A DNA stretch of 64,000 nucleotides from Halichoerus grypus (lineage: Eukaryota > Chordata > Mammalia > Carnivora > Phocidae), in NCBI RefSeq assembly GCF_964656455.1, contig NC_135722.1, forward strand, positions 91,817,313 to 91,881,312. The letters are read 5' to 3'. The position numbers were made by a program, and so were the translations under genes. The stretch's first letter is position 1. Every line of letters begins with the position of its first letter. Shown here piece by piece: positions 1 through 12,461 of the stretch. The notes beneath the pieces are model-generated. The model saw nothing but the letters and a program-made list of their open reading frames with translations. It did not search any database and had not been told where the DNA came from.

Positions 1-662
1 ATTTATTTTATGTAGATCCATAAACCTACTTATAGGGGCATCTTGCTCTGTTCTGCCCATATATATAGTATTTCAGATTTTTTAAAATGTTCTTACTCAT
101 TATTTTTAGTTTTTTTTCCCTTCATGGCTATTGTAGGACCAATATTTGGAATGGCCAGAGATGAGGCAGGAGGATAGGTAGTGACAACAAGGTATAAAAG
201 GTAACGATTAGGGGCTGAGCCTTCTTTTCCTTCGTAGTGATAGTGAACTTGCTCAGTTGTCTTGAGTTCAGTCCTATAAACATCAGCTGAGGGTTTATTG
301 TGTATAAAACCCTGAAACCCTAGAAAATACAAAGAAGAATACAAATTGTGCCCATCCTCCAGGAACTCACTCTCTCATGCTGTCCTTTCACATTTGGTAC
401 TTTTGGTTTAAGTAATGCTTCCGTTGCTTTACTGCAAAGTGATGTGTCATTTGAAGTTAAAATATCCAGTAGCAACTTAAGGGAACCAAGTGATTCATGG
501 ACTGTTGATGGTAATTTCACAGGAAAAGGGATGGTTATTGGTAGCAGTGGGGGTAGATCTATTTATTTGGCTCTCCACATTTGCTAGGTAGAGAAGAAAG
601 ATATTTATTTTATGTAGATCCATAAACCTACCAATAGGGGTGCCTTGCTCCGTTCTGCACAT
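1..662. repeat. direct repeat pair flanking about 540 bp
   Basis: 1-60 and 603-662 match at about 53 of 60 positions (both contain tgtagatccataaaccta). The left copy touches the window edge, so the duplication may be longer. The DNA between has no recognised gene. Confidence 0.8.
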
Positions 663-1249
663 GAAGCAAAATGGATAAAGTATTATTTGGAGTAAAGGAG
701 GTAGACACGTAGGAAATTTTATAGGGCAGCAAAGAAAATGTTTCTCAAAGGAAACACTACAGGGTATATTGGAGGGTTGATTTCTATCTAAATTTTGATG
801 AGGACTCTGGGATTTTCAGCTAGACTACCTCAATTTGTCACTCTGTCTCTGTTAATATTTAACTAATTACCTATAATCAGTCCCCTGGGTGCCCATAACA
901 AAATGGAATTAACAGCATGAAGGTTCTTGTCCAGCAGACTGACACTCAAGCTTTGGGAAAATTAGAACTTGAGGGATGATTGGGAATATGGGTCAGGTAC
1001 TGGGCCTATTCAAAACATATTGTCAAATGATGCATGATGATTCTTTCAAACACAAGGAATAAAATGGGGGAGGATAAGGTATATCCTCTCACTCTGATAC
1101 ACGTGGGGGATACATGGAGGGTGGTAAAATGAGGGTGTGTCTGGATTTGTCATCATGACTGAGGTAAGTAGAGATATTTTCTCTAACTTAGAAAATTCCA
1201 AAAAGCTTAAACCCCTTAGAGAAGCAAAAAGCTCCTGGTTGCAGTGTTA

Positions 1250-1850
1250 GCATGCATACTCCTTTTCTATGCTGCATAATAAATTACCACAAACTTAGGT
1301 GCTTACAAGAACACATTTTTGTCATGACACAGTTTCTAGAGATCTGAAGCCTGGGCCATCACTCAGTTGGGTTCTCTGCTCAGGGTCTCACAAGACTGAA
1401 ATCAAGTGTTGGCTGGGCTGTGTTCTCATCTGGAAGCTTGACTAGGGAATTACCCACCTCCGGATCCTGTAGGTTGCAGGCAGATTCATTTCCTTATGCC
1501 TATAGCATTTGTGGAAGCATCTCTGCTGCTTCAAATCTCCGATCTTGAGACCTTTATTTTAAAGGGCTCACCTTATTAGGGTCGGGCCCACCCAAGGAAA
1601 TCTCCCTTTTTATTAACTCAAAGTCAACTGATTAGGAACTTTAATTCCATCTGCAAAACTCCTTTATCTTTTGCATATAATGTAACCTAATCATCACAAG
1701 AATGACATCTCCTCCCCCATGCCATTTTCTGTTGGTTGGAAGCAAATCACAGATTCTGCTTGCATTTGAGGGGAAGGGGATTATATAAGAGTGTGACTTA
1801 TGGGGTGTCACCTTAGGGTGTGTCTGCCATAGATTCTATCATTTAAACAA
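1250..1850. repeat. recurrent ancient interspersed repeat, copy 1
   Basis: Starts 'tatgctgcataataaattaccacaaactta' and ends near 'ggggattatataagagtgtga'. Same family and orientation as the copies at 20.4, 25.2, 26.4, 26.9, 27.9 and 56.9 kb. I recognise it as a common mammalian repeat but do not assign the family name. Confidence 0.7.
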
Positions 1851-2342
1851 CTTGCATAAACGGTTTTATCACTAGAAAATATTCAAGATTTTTTTTTCTT
1901 TTTACATTCATATTTGGTGGCGGTGGACATGAACTTTATACAGAATAAATGCAGGTTGTCAAGGGGAAGTTTGGGCACTAAGACCTCCCAGTCACTTCCA
2001 CAAATCATTGAACTGATTTGCAGCTGGTGAAGTGCCAGGGTTTTGTGAGGGAAGAAGCGAACAGGGCTGCTTCTTTCAGCTGTAGGCTTTTCCTTTGGGG
2101 AAGGGAAAGGTCATGGATAATTTCCCTTTTTCTCTTGGCATCTGAGATTTGGCACAATAACCTGAAAAATAATTAACATCTGATGTGAATAGCAAAAAGG
2201 AAAAAAAGCATGAAAGCCCTTTATGACTAATCATGTCTTTAGACAAATTCCTTTAATTTTTTTTCCCTTTGATGATTTGTTCTTCTGATTTTTGAGGTGG
2301 GGGTTGGTCAGGGAGGTAGAGAGAAAAAAATGAAGAGAGTTC

Positions 2343-2547
2343 TTTTTTTTTTTTTTTTTTTAAAGATTTTATTTATTTGATAGAGAGAGAGAGAACCAGA
2401 GAGGGAACACAAGCAGGGGGAGCAGGAGAGGGAGAAGCAGGCTTCCCACTGAGCAGGGAGCCTGATATGGGGCTCGATCCCAGGACCCTGGGATCATGAC
2501 CTGAGCCAAAGGCGGATGCTTCACTGACTGAGCCACCCAGGCGCCCC
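2343..2547 (-). mobile_element. CAN-SINE (carnivore tRNA-Lys SINE)
   Basis: Full-length element in minus orientation: poly(T), aaagattttatttattt, GA-rich tract, tRNA-like head ending in ggcgcccc. Perfect target-site duplication TGAAGAGAGTTCT at 2331-2343 and 2548-2560. Confidence 0.95.
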
Positions 2548-5472
2548 TGAAGAGAGTTCTTTACCTAAGCCCTTGGCCGGAGTCTGAAGAGAAGAGGGAC
2601 AGGAAGAAATAGGCCACCAGATACACTCACCATTGGACATGGAAACATAAGTCCCTAATCAGGTTGCGTGGCTTTCTTGTTGGTGTAACTCAGGGCTGGG
2701 GTTTACTATCTGCGGTTTACTTGATGGAGTGCCTGGCACACGGTAAGCATTCTAAGACATTCTGTAATGAAGGAAGGACATGAATCTTCCCCGATGGGAG
2801 AAGAAAGAATGCGAGGAAGCAGAGATATGAATGCAACAAAAATGAGGATTTACAGAAACCTGGGCCTGGATTGGTAAGACAGGTGGTAAGATGGCAGGCG
2901 ATAAGGGCCCAGAAGAAGGAACCAGAGTAGCTGTTGCTCAGAAAGCCCATCAGGATCAGCAGAAAGCCAGCTGGATGGTGAACTTCCAACTCCTGGTAGT
3001 CAATGACTCAGTTTTATTATTTGGATTCAACGTAATGGACTTGGTGGGTCAACACAGTTTCTAAAAACTGTAAGTGGATTTCATCATCCTGTGGTGAGCT
3101 CCACTTTATCCAGCCAGTCCTGAACTGCCAGCCAAGGACCAATCAATTTGCCTTGGGAAACAGGGTGACTTTTGCCTTTGTCATCCCACCCTTGCCTTTA
3201 GTCTAAGAGGCAGCCTTCACGGGGGTTGCTCTCCTTTGTATATACTTTGACTGGGGAGGGAATCCTCATTGTTTTAACCGAATTGTTTCTGAGTTAGTTT
3301 GACCCCTAGTCAGCTCTCTGCAGTGGGTCCGGTTTCCCCTGCATTCCTGGGCAGGCAACTTTATTCAACCCTCATTATTGTGTCAGAGTTTATTTTTCTT
3401 TTATCAAGTGGGAGAGGAAAACTGCTTGAAACTAAGAGAACTTGAGTAGGGCAGAGGAAGTTCTCCAAGGTCTTTGAAGGAGTTGAGAGTTTTCCTCAGG
3501 AGAGTAGTTCTTGGGACTAAGGCTCAGGTCTGGATCCCTAGTCCTCTTCAGACTATTCAGGTGCTAGAAGGAGCTCATCCTCCTGCTGTAGTAGGACGGT
3601 GTTGCCATCTCTTGTCCAAATGTCTCACCTTCCCCTTATTTGTCTTTTGTTGCTGGGCAGCAAAACGTTTCAGAAGTGCTGGTGAAGGCCATTTACTTCA
3701 CCAGCCATATTGCGTGATTGAGGCCAAGTGTAAAATCCAATAAACACTAGCAAGTAGGAATAGATCGTATAGTAGTAGAAAGCTAAAAAAAAAGTCCTGC
3801 CTAAGTTTTTTGACCTCCTCATCAATAGATGAGTAATATTGGTGGCAGAAGGACAGAGCTTTAGGAAGATATGTCCGTGCAAGAAGCCTGGGAAGACCTT
3901 GGCAAGACTGTAGTTGGGACAGATTGGAGTGTCTGTCTGCTCAGAAGCGTGAGCCATATGGTGCATATCACACCTGTGCGACACTGTCTGCATGAGCTGC
4001 CCACTGTTTCCAAAACAGTGATTTTTCCGCTTTAGGTGAATTATGCATTTAATATGTTGATGTCTGGCTATCGGTGGTGTAAAAACACTAGCGACCGTTT
4101 GGACCTGGCTTTAATTGACCTCTAAGGGAGGGGAGTAGCAATCTCAGTTGGTTGTACTTAGGAGAGGAGCAAGTGTGTACCCTTTTGCTGATGCCTTGAG
4201 GCTTTTGGACATTTTCCCCAAGACTGAGCAACCCCGTGTGGTTTGAGCTTTTACGAATCTCCTATCGTGCATCTGGACCTCTCATGCTCCTGCTTAGCTT
4301 TTGCTGATTGGAAAGAACTTAGCACAATGTCTAGCACATAGTAGGCACTTGGATAGTATTTTTATCATTCTTATTTTTTTACCGGTTGCTGTGATAACTT
4401 CAGCGTGCTCCATTTCCAGTTCTTACCATTCTTTCCCGTTGAATTAACATTAATCTGACGGGCACACATTAGAAAATATTTTGTGTTCTTTGGCATTGGG
4501 CCAAGAATATTTATTCTAAAATGATCATTTCTCTATTTTCTTTATTTTTTTTCACTCTCGTTTCTTCAACTTTATTCATGTTGTTTGGTTCTCTGAGGCA
4601 TAATTTTGCCATTTTGAAGATATTTTCCCTAAGTTTCTGAGTATGATGTTGGCAGTGGTGGTGGTATGAGTGGGTGAGAGGTAGGAAGGTGGTAGGGGGG
4701 TGGTTCCTAAGGAATATGCTATGAATTTCTGAAATAGGGTCTTGGATAGCTTTTTCATCTCCCTAATTGAGTCCGAAAACCTTGAGTCTGGTAAATAACT
4801 CTGAAAATAATTAATTGGGCACATCTAAATATCTTCTTCATAGAGATTAATTTGTATGCTCCTACTGCTTCTTTATATGTCACTTTCTCTGCTCACCTGT
4901 GAGTCTGGAGAACCCAGACCCAAAGGTAGCATTAATCTTTGGAAGCGACATGGGGAGTGGGTGGGGGATTGATGACGAGGATGACACCATCAAGTAAGGG
5001 GAAAGTTCCAGATTGTAAATGATTTTCTCTAACCTGTGTTCACATTTGATTATATAATTACAGATTAGTTTGGGGGCACTGTGTAAATCTATTAGATTAT
5101 GATTCTATTAATATTGACAGTTGGATAGTATAATAAGAATTTCTATTTTATTTTTTTTAATTAAACTCCCTGAATTTTAATCTCAGTATATTTTTGTCTG
5201 TTCTCATTTAGGATGATAACTGGGTGATTTATTTTTCCTGTAAATGCTTCAGTTACAAGGAAGGAGGGACTGGTACAGATTAAGGATAGAAATTCTGCTG
5301 CTTTTGTTATCTCTATTTGCTTGTGTGAAATTTGGCCAATGTTTGTATCTTTGCATTTAGTTAATCACAATGGCTGGGTTTAGCCACAAATGAGTATGAT
5401 GCATGGCAGGATTGGGCTTTAATTTCATTTTAATTGATTGATTAATTCCTTGGAGCCTCTTAATGATTTCAG

Positions 5473-5648
5473 CACGCTCTCACAGCTGGATGGTGGTACT
5501 GGATCCTATGAAGCCTGGTGGACCTTACAAGGTGATGGCACAGCAGACTTTCGGGAGAAAGAACATCACCCTGAGAGTTCATGATGTCTTATTTGGAGAT
5601 GTCTGGCTTTGCAGTGGGCAAAGTAACATGCAGATGACGGTTTCCCAG
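5473..5648 (+). CDS. SIAE: SIAE exon 3 (catalytic serine exon)
   Basis: Acceptor ttcag before 5473, donor gtaatt after 5648. The first two bases complete an alanine codon begun in the previous exon. Translates to [20 protein letters not shown] and, further on, [19 protein letters not shown]. The nucleophile serine of GQSN (human Ser127) is the codon at 5622-5624. Ends in phase 0. Confidence 0.97.
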
Positions 5649-8600
5649 GTAATTTGTAGGGGCTCAGTGTTAATAAATAATGTTGATGATGATGAAGAAG
5701 AAGAAGGAAGAAGGGGGCAAGAAGGAGGTAGAAACCTTCTTTTTTACCAGGGGCCAAGATCTGTGCTAAGTGTTTGGCATGTAATAATTAATTTGACTTA
5801 ACAACTTTATGAGATGAATACCATTCATCTCACAGATGAGGACACTGGCCCACGGAGATTAAATTACCTGCTTAAGGTCACACAGTTAATAGAGGATCCA
5901 GGTAATGTGACTCCAGAGCCTGCTTTCTTAATCATGCCTAGTGCACTGTAAGGGTGCGGGGCACTCTTTCCTCCCCTTCCTGAGCTAAAGGCAGAAGCCG
6001 GAGTACCTGATGGTCAGGCAGATTTCATATCAAATTGAAGACAAAGTAGATTACTCTTCTTTATGATAGGTTTTAGAAGATGAGCTTCTGGAGAGAGCCT
6101 AGGAAATCAAAACAATTAGATTTTGTTTCAAGCTCTGCATCTGATAGAATACATGTCTTTTGTTGTCATGGAGATTTAACAAATTGAGACTGAATGTTGG
6201 CTTTGCCTTTTACCAGTTGTATGACTTGGAGCAAATCACTGTATTTCTGAGACTTTGTTTTCAAAACGTGCTTTTTAAAACAATCGTGGTTAAAATGAAT
6301 ATAACATCATATTTATCATTTTAACCATTGCTAAGTGTACAACTCAGTGGCGTTAAATATATTCACAGTCCTGTGTATACCTGTCACCCGTATCTATACT
6401 CAAAATTTTTTCATCATCCCCAACATAAACTCTGTGCCCATTAAACAAGAACTCCTCCTTTTCTCCCTCTTCCAGCCCCTGGTAACCTCTGTTCTGCTTT
6501 CTCTCTATGAATTTGCCTATTCTTGTACCTCATTTTTCAGTGTACAAGTCTTTTACCTCCCTGGCTAGATTTATTCCTAAGTATTCAATTCTTTTATTTA
6601 TTTATTTATTTGTTTGTTTGTTTTATTTATTTATTTATTTTTCTGTGTAGAAAGCATCTTTCTTTCTTTTTTTTTTTTTAGATGCTATTGTAAATGGAAT
6701 CGTGCAATCTTTGTCCTTCTGTGTCTGACTTATTTTCCTAAGTATAATGTTTTCAAGGTCTATCCATGTTGTAGCATATATCGAAATTTTGTCCCTTTTT
6801 ATGCCACATTTTGTTTATCCATTCTTCTGTTGATGGACGCTTGGGTGCTTTCTGTCTTTTGGCTCTTGTGAATGATGCTGCTATGAATATCGTTCTATAG
6901 ATATCTGTTCCAGTCCCTGCTTTCAGTTCTTTTGGATATATACCTATGAGTGAAATTGCTGGATCATCTGTTAGTTCTATGTTTAACTTTTGAGGAACCA
7001 CCAAACCATTTTTCCATAGTGCCTGTACTATTTTATGTTCCTACCAGCAATCTGCAAAGGTTTCAATTTCTTTAACACGTGTTACTTTCCAGTTTTTTTT
7101 TTTTTTTTAAGATTTTATTCATTTATTTGACAGAGAGAGAGAGAGCACAAGCAGGGGGAGTGGCAGGCAGAGGGAGAGGGAGAAGCAGGCTCCCTGCTGA
7201 GCAGGGAGCCCGACGCGGGGCTGAATCCCAGGACCCTGGGATCATGACCTGAGCCAAAGGCAGACGCTTAACTGACTGAGCCACCCAGGCACCCCCTTTC
7301 CAGTTTTTTTTTTAATTAAAAAAATTTTTTTTATTATAGCCTCAGTAGATATGAAGTGGTATTTCATTGTGGTTTATTTGTATTTCCCTAATGATTAATG
7401 ATGTTGAGTGTTATTTCATGTACTTATTGGCCATTTATATATCTTCTTTGGAGAAATGTCTGTTTGAGTTCTTTGCCCATTTTTCAATTGGGTTGTTTGT
7501 TGTTGAATTGTAGGAATTATTTATATATTGTAGATATTAATCACTTTTCAGATATTTGATTTGCAAATATTTTCCCATTCTGTAGGTTGTCATTTCACTT
7601 TCTTGAGAGTGCCCTTTGATACACAAAAGTCCTTAAATTTGGTGAAGTCTAGTTTATTAATTAGTTATTATTAATTATAGTTTATAATAGTTTATTTATT
7701 AATTTTTTGTTGTCTGTGCGTGAAATTGTTGCCAAATCCAATGTCATGAAGGTTTTCCCCAATGTTGTCTTCTAAGAATTTATAGTTTTAGGTCTTTGAT
7801 CCATTTTTTTGAGTCAATTTTTATATATGGTGTAAGGTGAAGGTCTAACTTCATTCTTTTGCAAGTGGATATCCGGTTCTCCCAGCATCATTTGTTGAAG
7901 ACTGTCCTTTCCCCGTTGAACTCTTGGAATTCCAATTGACCATATATGTGAGGGTTTATTTCTGGGCTTCTTCTTTTATTTCATTGATCTATATGTCTCT
8001 GCTTAAGCCAGTACCATACTGTTTTAATTACTGTAGCTTTGTAGAAGGTTTCAAAGTTGGGAAGTATAAGTCTTCCAACTTTATTCTTCTTTTTCACAAT
8101 TGTTTTGGCTATTCAGGGTCCCTTGCAATTCCATATGAATGTGAGGATATACTCTTCCATTTCTGCAAAAAAGGCTGTTGGAATTTTGATAGATATTGTG
8201 TTGAATCTGTAGATTGCTTTGGGTGATATTGATATTTTAATGGTATTAAGCCTTCCTAATATGAAGGGATGTTTTCCCATTAATTTAGATCTTTAAATTT
8301 TTTCATCAATGTTTTACAGTTTTCAGTATATACATCTTACCCCCTTTGCTAGAGTTAGTCCTAAGTATTTAATTCTTTTTGATACTATTATAAATGAAAT
8401 TTCTTTCTTAATTTCCTCATAAGACTGCTCATTGCTGGTGTATAGAAAGAAGTGATTTTTGCATGTTGGTCTTGTACCCTGAAACTGCTGAATTAGTTTA
8501 TTAGTTCTGGTAGCTTTCTTGTGGATTTTTTTGGGGTTTTCTAATATAGGGGCATATCTTCTGTGGATAGAGATAGTTTTACCTATTTGGATACCTTTTA

Positions 8601-11600
8601 TTTCTTTTTTCTTGTCTAATAGCTCTGGCTAGAACTTCTAGTTACAATATTGAATAGTAGTGGTGAAAACAGATATCCTTGTCTCGTCCTGGTTTTAGGG
8701 GGAAAGCTTTCACTCTTTCACCACTGAGTGTGATGTTACTTATGGGTTTTTCATAAACGCCTTTTATCATATTGAGGAATTTTCCCTCTATTCCTAGCTG
8801 TCTGAAAGTTTCTTTTTTTAATCATGAAAGTATGTTGAATTTTGCTAAATGTCTTAGTTTTCATGACTCTACTACAATAGTGATTATATCGGACCTAATT
8901 TACAAAGATTGAATTATTGTGATTGTTTCTAAAAGGTCTTTATAAATTGAAAACTGCTGTCTAAAAATAAGATGTCACTATTTTTTTTTTAACTTTTTGT
9001 TATAAAAAATTTCAAGCACACGCAAAAGTTAAGAGACTTATACACTTGGGCTGCCTGGGTGGCTCAGTTGTTAAGGATCTGCCTTCGGCTCAGGTCATGA
9101 TCCCAGGGTCCTGGGATTGAGCCCAGCATCAGGCTCCCTGCTCGGCAGGAAGCCTGCTTCTCCCTCTCCCACTCCCAATGCTTGTGTTCCCTCTCTCGCT
9201 GTCTCTCTCTCTGTCAAATAAATAAATAAAATCTTAAAAAAAAAAGACTTATCACCTATATACCCATCACTTAGATCGACAGTTGTTAATATTTTGCCAT
9301 ATTTGGTTTGTCTATGTGTGTGTGTGTGAACTATCTCAAGGTAAGCTATAGACATCTTGATACTTCAATTAGGTGTCATATATATTCATATATCAAATTA
9401 ATAGGTTTAGATATGTTTTTTCTTTACACAGAAAGGGGAAATAATAGGCCAGTGATGACTTTTTTTGCTCAGCTTTTTCTTTTGTTGGCATCAGTTCTTC
9501 TTTCTCTGTTTCAGTCATGGTCTTTGAAGATGAACTGTTCTTAAATTTTGAGACCTCGCATTTTTTCTCCTCCTTTAGTATAACTATATAGAGGCTTCAC
9601 TAGCTATTTACCCTGCTAGAATGTTGGGTGGAAGAGCACTGTGTAGGCTCCCAAGGAGGGATGGGGCACATAGAGTGCATGGAGAATCAAGTGGGACAGA
9701 ACAAGGGAATACTGACTTGCCAATGTGTTGGTCAGTGATGAAATTCACTTTGAAGCGTTCCTGTCTTCGTTGCTATTAGAGAATAGGGCCCCTCTGATAG
9801 ACTATGAGTGAGGTCTCTTAAGTAAAGCTGGATAAAAAGGACACTGGAAAAAGTTGCCAAGGAAAACACGCCTCTTACTTTGACTAGTGTTCTAGGAAGG
9901 TAGCAGTGGTAGCACAAAGCCTTGGTGCTATATGTCTTCAGCACTCAGCTTTCTTTTTAAAATCAGCTCTACTTTCCAAATTAAACCCCAAAACTGTCTA
10001 GAATGAAGAGGTTGGACTTCTGGATAGGGTGTGATGGGGTTAGTGCTTTGGGCCTCAGAATTGTCCTTGCTTTGTTTGTTTGCTGGAAGCTATCTGATTT
10101 AAAAATAAAAGTAAGGGAGACCGTTGTGGTTTCATTTAAATTGGAATCAGGGCTGGACAGTGTATTAGCAAGTTCATAGACATGTTGAAACTATATCCAC
10201 TTAAAATATTGGTGAAAGAGGAGTAAAGATTTTGTGTGCAGTATCAGAACTTCTGAGAAATTAGTCTGACTTAAGTTCTTTGACACATTTGAAACTGGGA
10301 TTGATTTTCTTTGCTTATCTATATGTCCTTACTTTTCTATAATGAGCATGAAATAACTATAATTTTTTATTTTATTTTATATTTAAAGATTTTATTTATT
10401 TATTTGACAGAGGCAGAGACAGCGAGATCAGGAACACAAGCAGGAGGAGTGAGAGAGGGAGAAGCAGGCTTCCTGCTGAGCAGGGAGCCTGATGTGGGAC
10501 TCGATCCCAGGACTCTGGGATCATGACCTGAGCTGAAGGCAGATGCTTAACAATTGAGCCACCCAGGTACCCAATAACTATAATTTTTTTAAAAAAGCTA
10601 TAAAAACAGGAAACTGATATTGACTTAACTAATCTCTTAAATATTTATCAAAGGCACAGTTTACAATAGTCATGTTATATAAACAGGAATCATAGGAATA
10701 AATTCTTTAATTTGCATTATGGATTGGCATAGATATGTTCTGCATACTTTATTTCCTTTAATTGGCTAAGAACTTGAAAACAGTATTGTCTTCCCAGCTC
10801 TTCCTCTACAACTTAATTTCTTCTCAAGTTGATTTTTATTTTCCTGCCGTTTATTCATTATTTACTTCTCCATTTTTGAGAAATACTTAAATTTGAGATT
10901 TAAAAATCTCTATGATGACACTGTGATCTCAATTCATTTATCTTAAAAGAAAATTGTAAAATTGAGTCCTTTCATATACTTTATGATTTCTTGTTTTGCT
11001 TCTATTGCTTCTACCTCTGATTGCCTTTTTTCCTTTTTTGTTTTTTGACCAGTTAGTAGATAATGCTACTAAAAAGATCCTACTCTGGACATATCTACTT
11101 CATTTTTTTATTAGTTTTATAATTCAGAATCTAAATTCTTGCATTTATGTCTTCATAACGGCTATCTTATTTACTCTTGCTTCCTGCCCTGCTTAAATAT
11201 ATGGACACCTTTGAATTTAAATGTTTATTAAGGTGAACTTTAATGGGGCTCCCTTTTAGCACCAGTGAGTGGAAGCAAAATTGAAGTTTTATATCTTGAG
11301 AGAAAGCATGGTTTTGTATAGAAGTGGGATTGCTGCTAACTCACTAAGGAGAACAGTACTTTCCTTAATGTTTTAATTGTAGTTCCCTGTTTGCACAGAA
11401 AGCCATGGACCAGATGTATTTGTATCCATACGGTCAGGTTCTCAATAGCAGTCTATGCCAGGGGATCTCATCCCGTTTTCTGTCAAGCTGAATCAGATTT
11501 TGATATTGTTAAGAGTGAACACATTCTCTCTGCCTAGAATTTACTCTTACGCATCTTCTGTATTAGACTAAGGCTACAAGCTCTGAGATATAGGATATAA

Positions 11601-12430
11601 AAAAGATGCCCTATGACACAGCCACGTGTTAATTTTTTAAATTTTTTTTGTTTTAAATCCTGCACTTAGTTTGCAAGACAACATTTTAGGTGCGGACAGT
11701 ATCCAAAGCCTAGTTTTCCAGTCTCTTAACACTCTGCAGAACTTTATTTTTTGATCAAAAGGATGCTTTATATGACTCCTCCTTTATCCCTTTTGCTCCT
11801 TTTCCTCTAAAGACTCCCAACACAGACACACAGCACACACATACACACGTACACATATGTACACGCATGTACACACACGGTGTCTGTCTCTTCTCTTTGC
11901 CCCCCTCCACGTGACTTTTCTGAGGAGGTAAGATTTCTACTATAACCTACCATTCTTCGCATTCAAATGAAGGGAATGGCAGATTGTATGCCCATCTTGT
12001 TGTTAGGGTAAAGTGGAATTTTAAGATTGAGTGTTATTTATAACGCTGAGTGAGATGTGTATAAATGGAGAAAAGTCTCAATGTTCATCTGTCGCCTCCT
12101 AAGTCAGGGTAGGTCTTAAGACTTGGATATTTCTAGTTAGGCTCAGAAGAAGTTGGCCACTGTTAGACAGGAAACCCAGTTTTCAATATCTTGGCAATCC
12201 CCACATTCCTACTTTACACGTAGAGAAGTCAAAATCCAGAAGAAAAGGGCTGGTACCATATAACAATAAAAGATTCATGGGAGTTATGATGGCCGGCTTA
12301 TTTATAGTTATTCCCTCGACTTTCAAACTGTTCTATTATACTGTGGTAGAAGGGACTATAACTTATAGAGTCCAAATTCTTTTAAGTAAAGTTCCCCCGT
12401 GTCCCCTGCACACACACACACACACACACA

Positions 12431-12461
<31 letters not shown>

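Larger units (their letters stand above)
663..5472. other. SIAE intron sequence upstream of exon 3
   Basis: Besides the repeat copy 1 and one CAN-SINE I see no exon. I looked for the missing 5' SIAE exons (residues 1-76) and did not find them. The short open frames here have no recognisable products. Confidence 0.7.

Noticed and set aside
348..587. 79-codon plus frame at the left edge as a missing SIAE exon
   Set aside because: Its sequence does not resemble SIAE residues 1-76 and it lacks suitable splice sites.
7924..8226. 100-codon plus frame in the L1 region
   Set aside because: It is the complement of old L1 ORF2 sequence, not a host gene.
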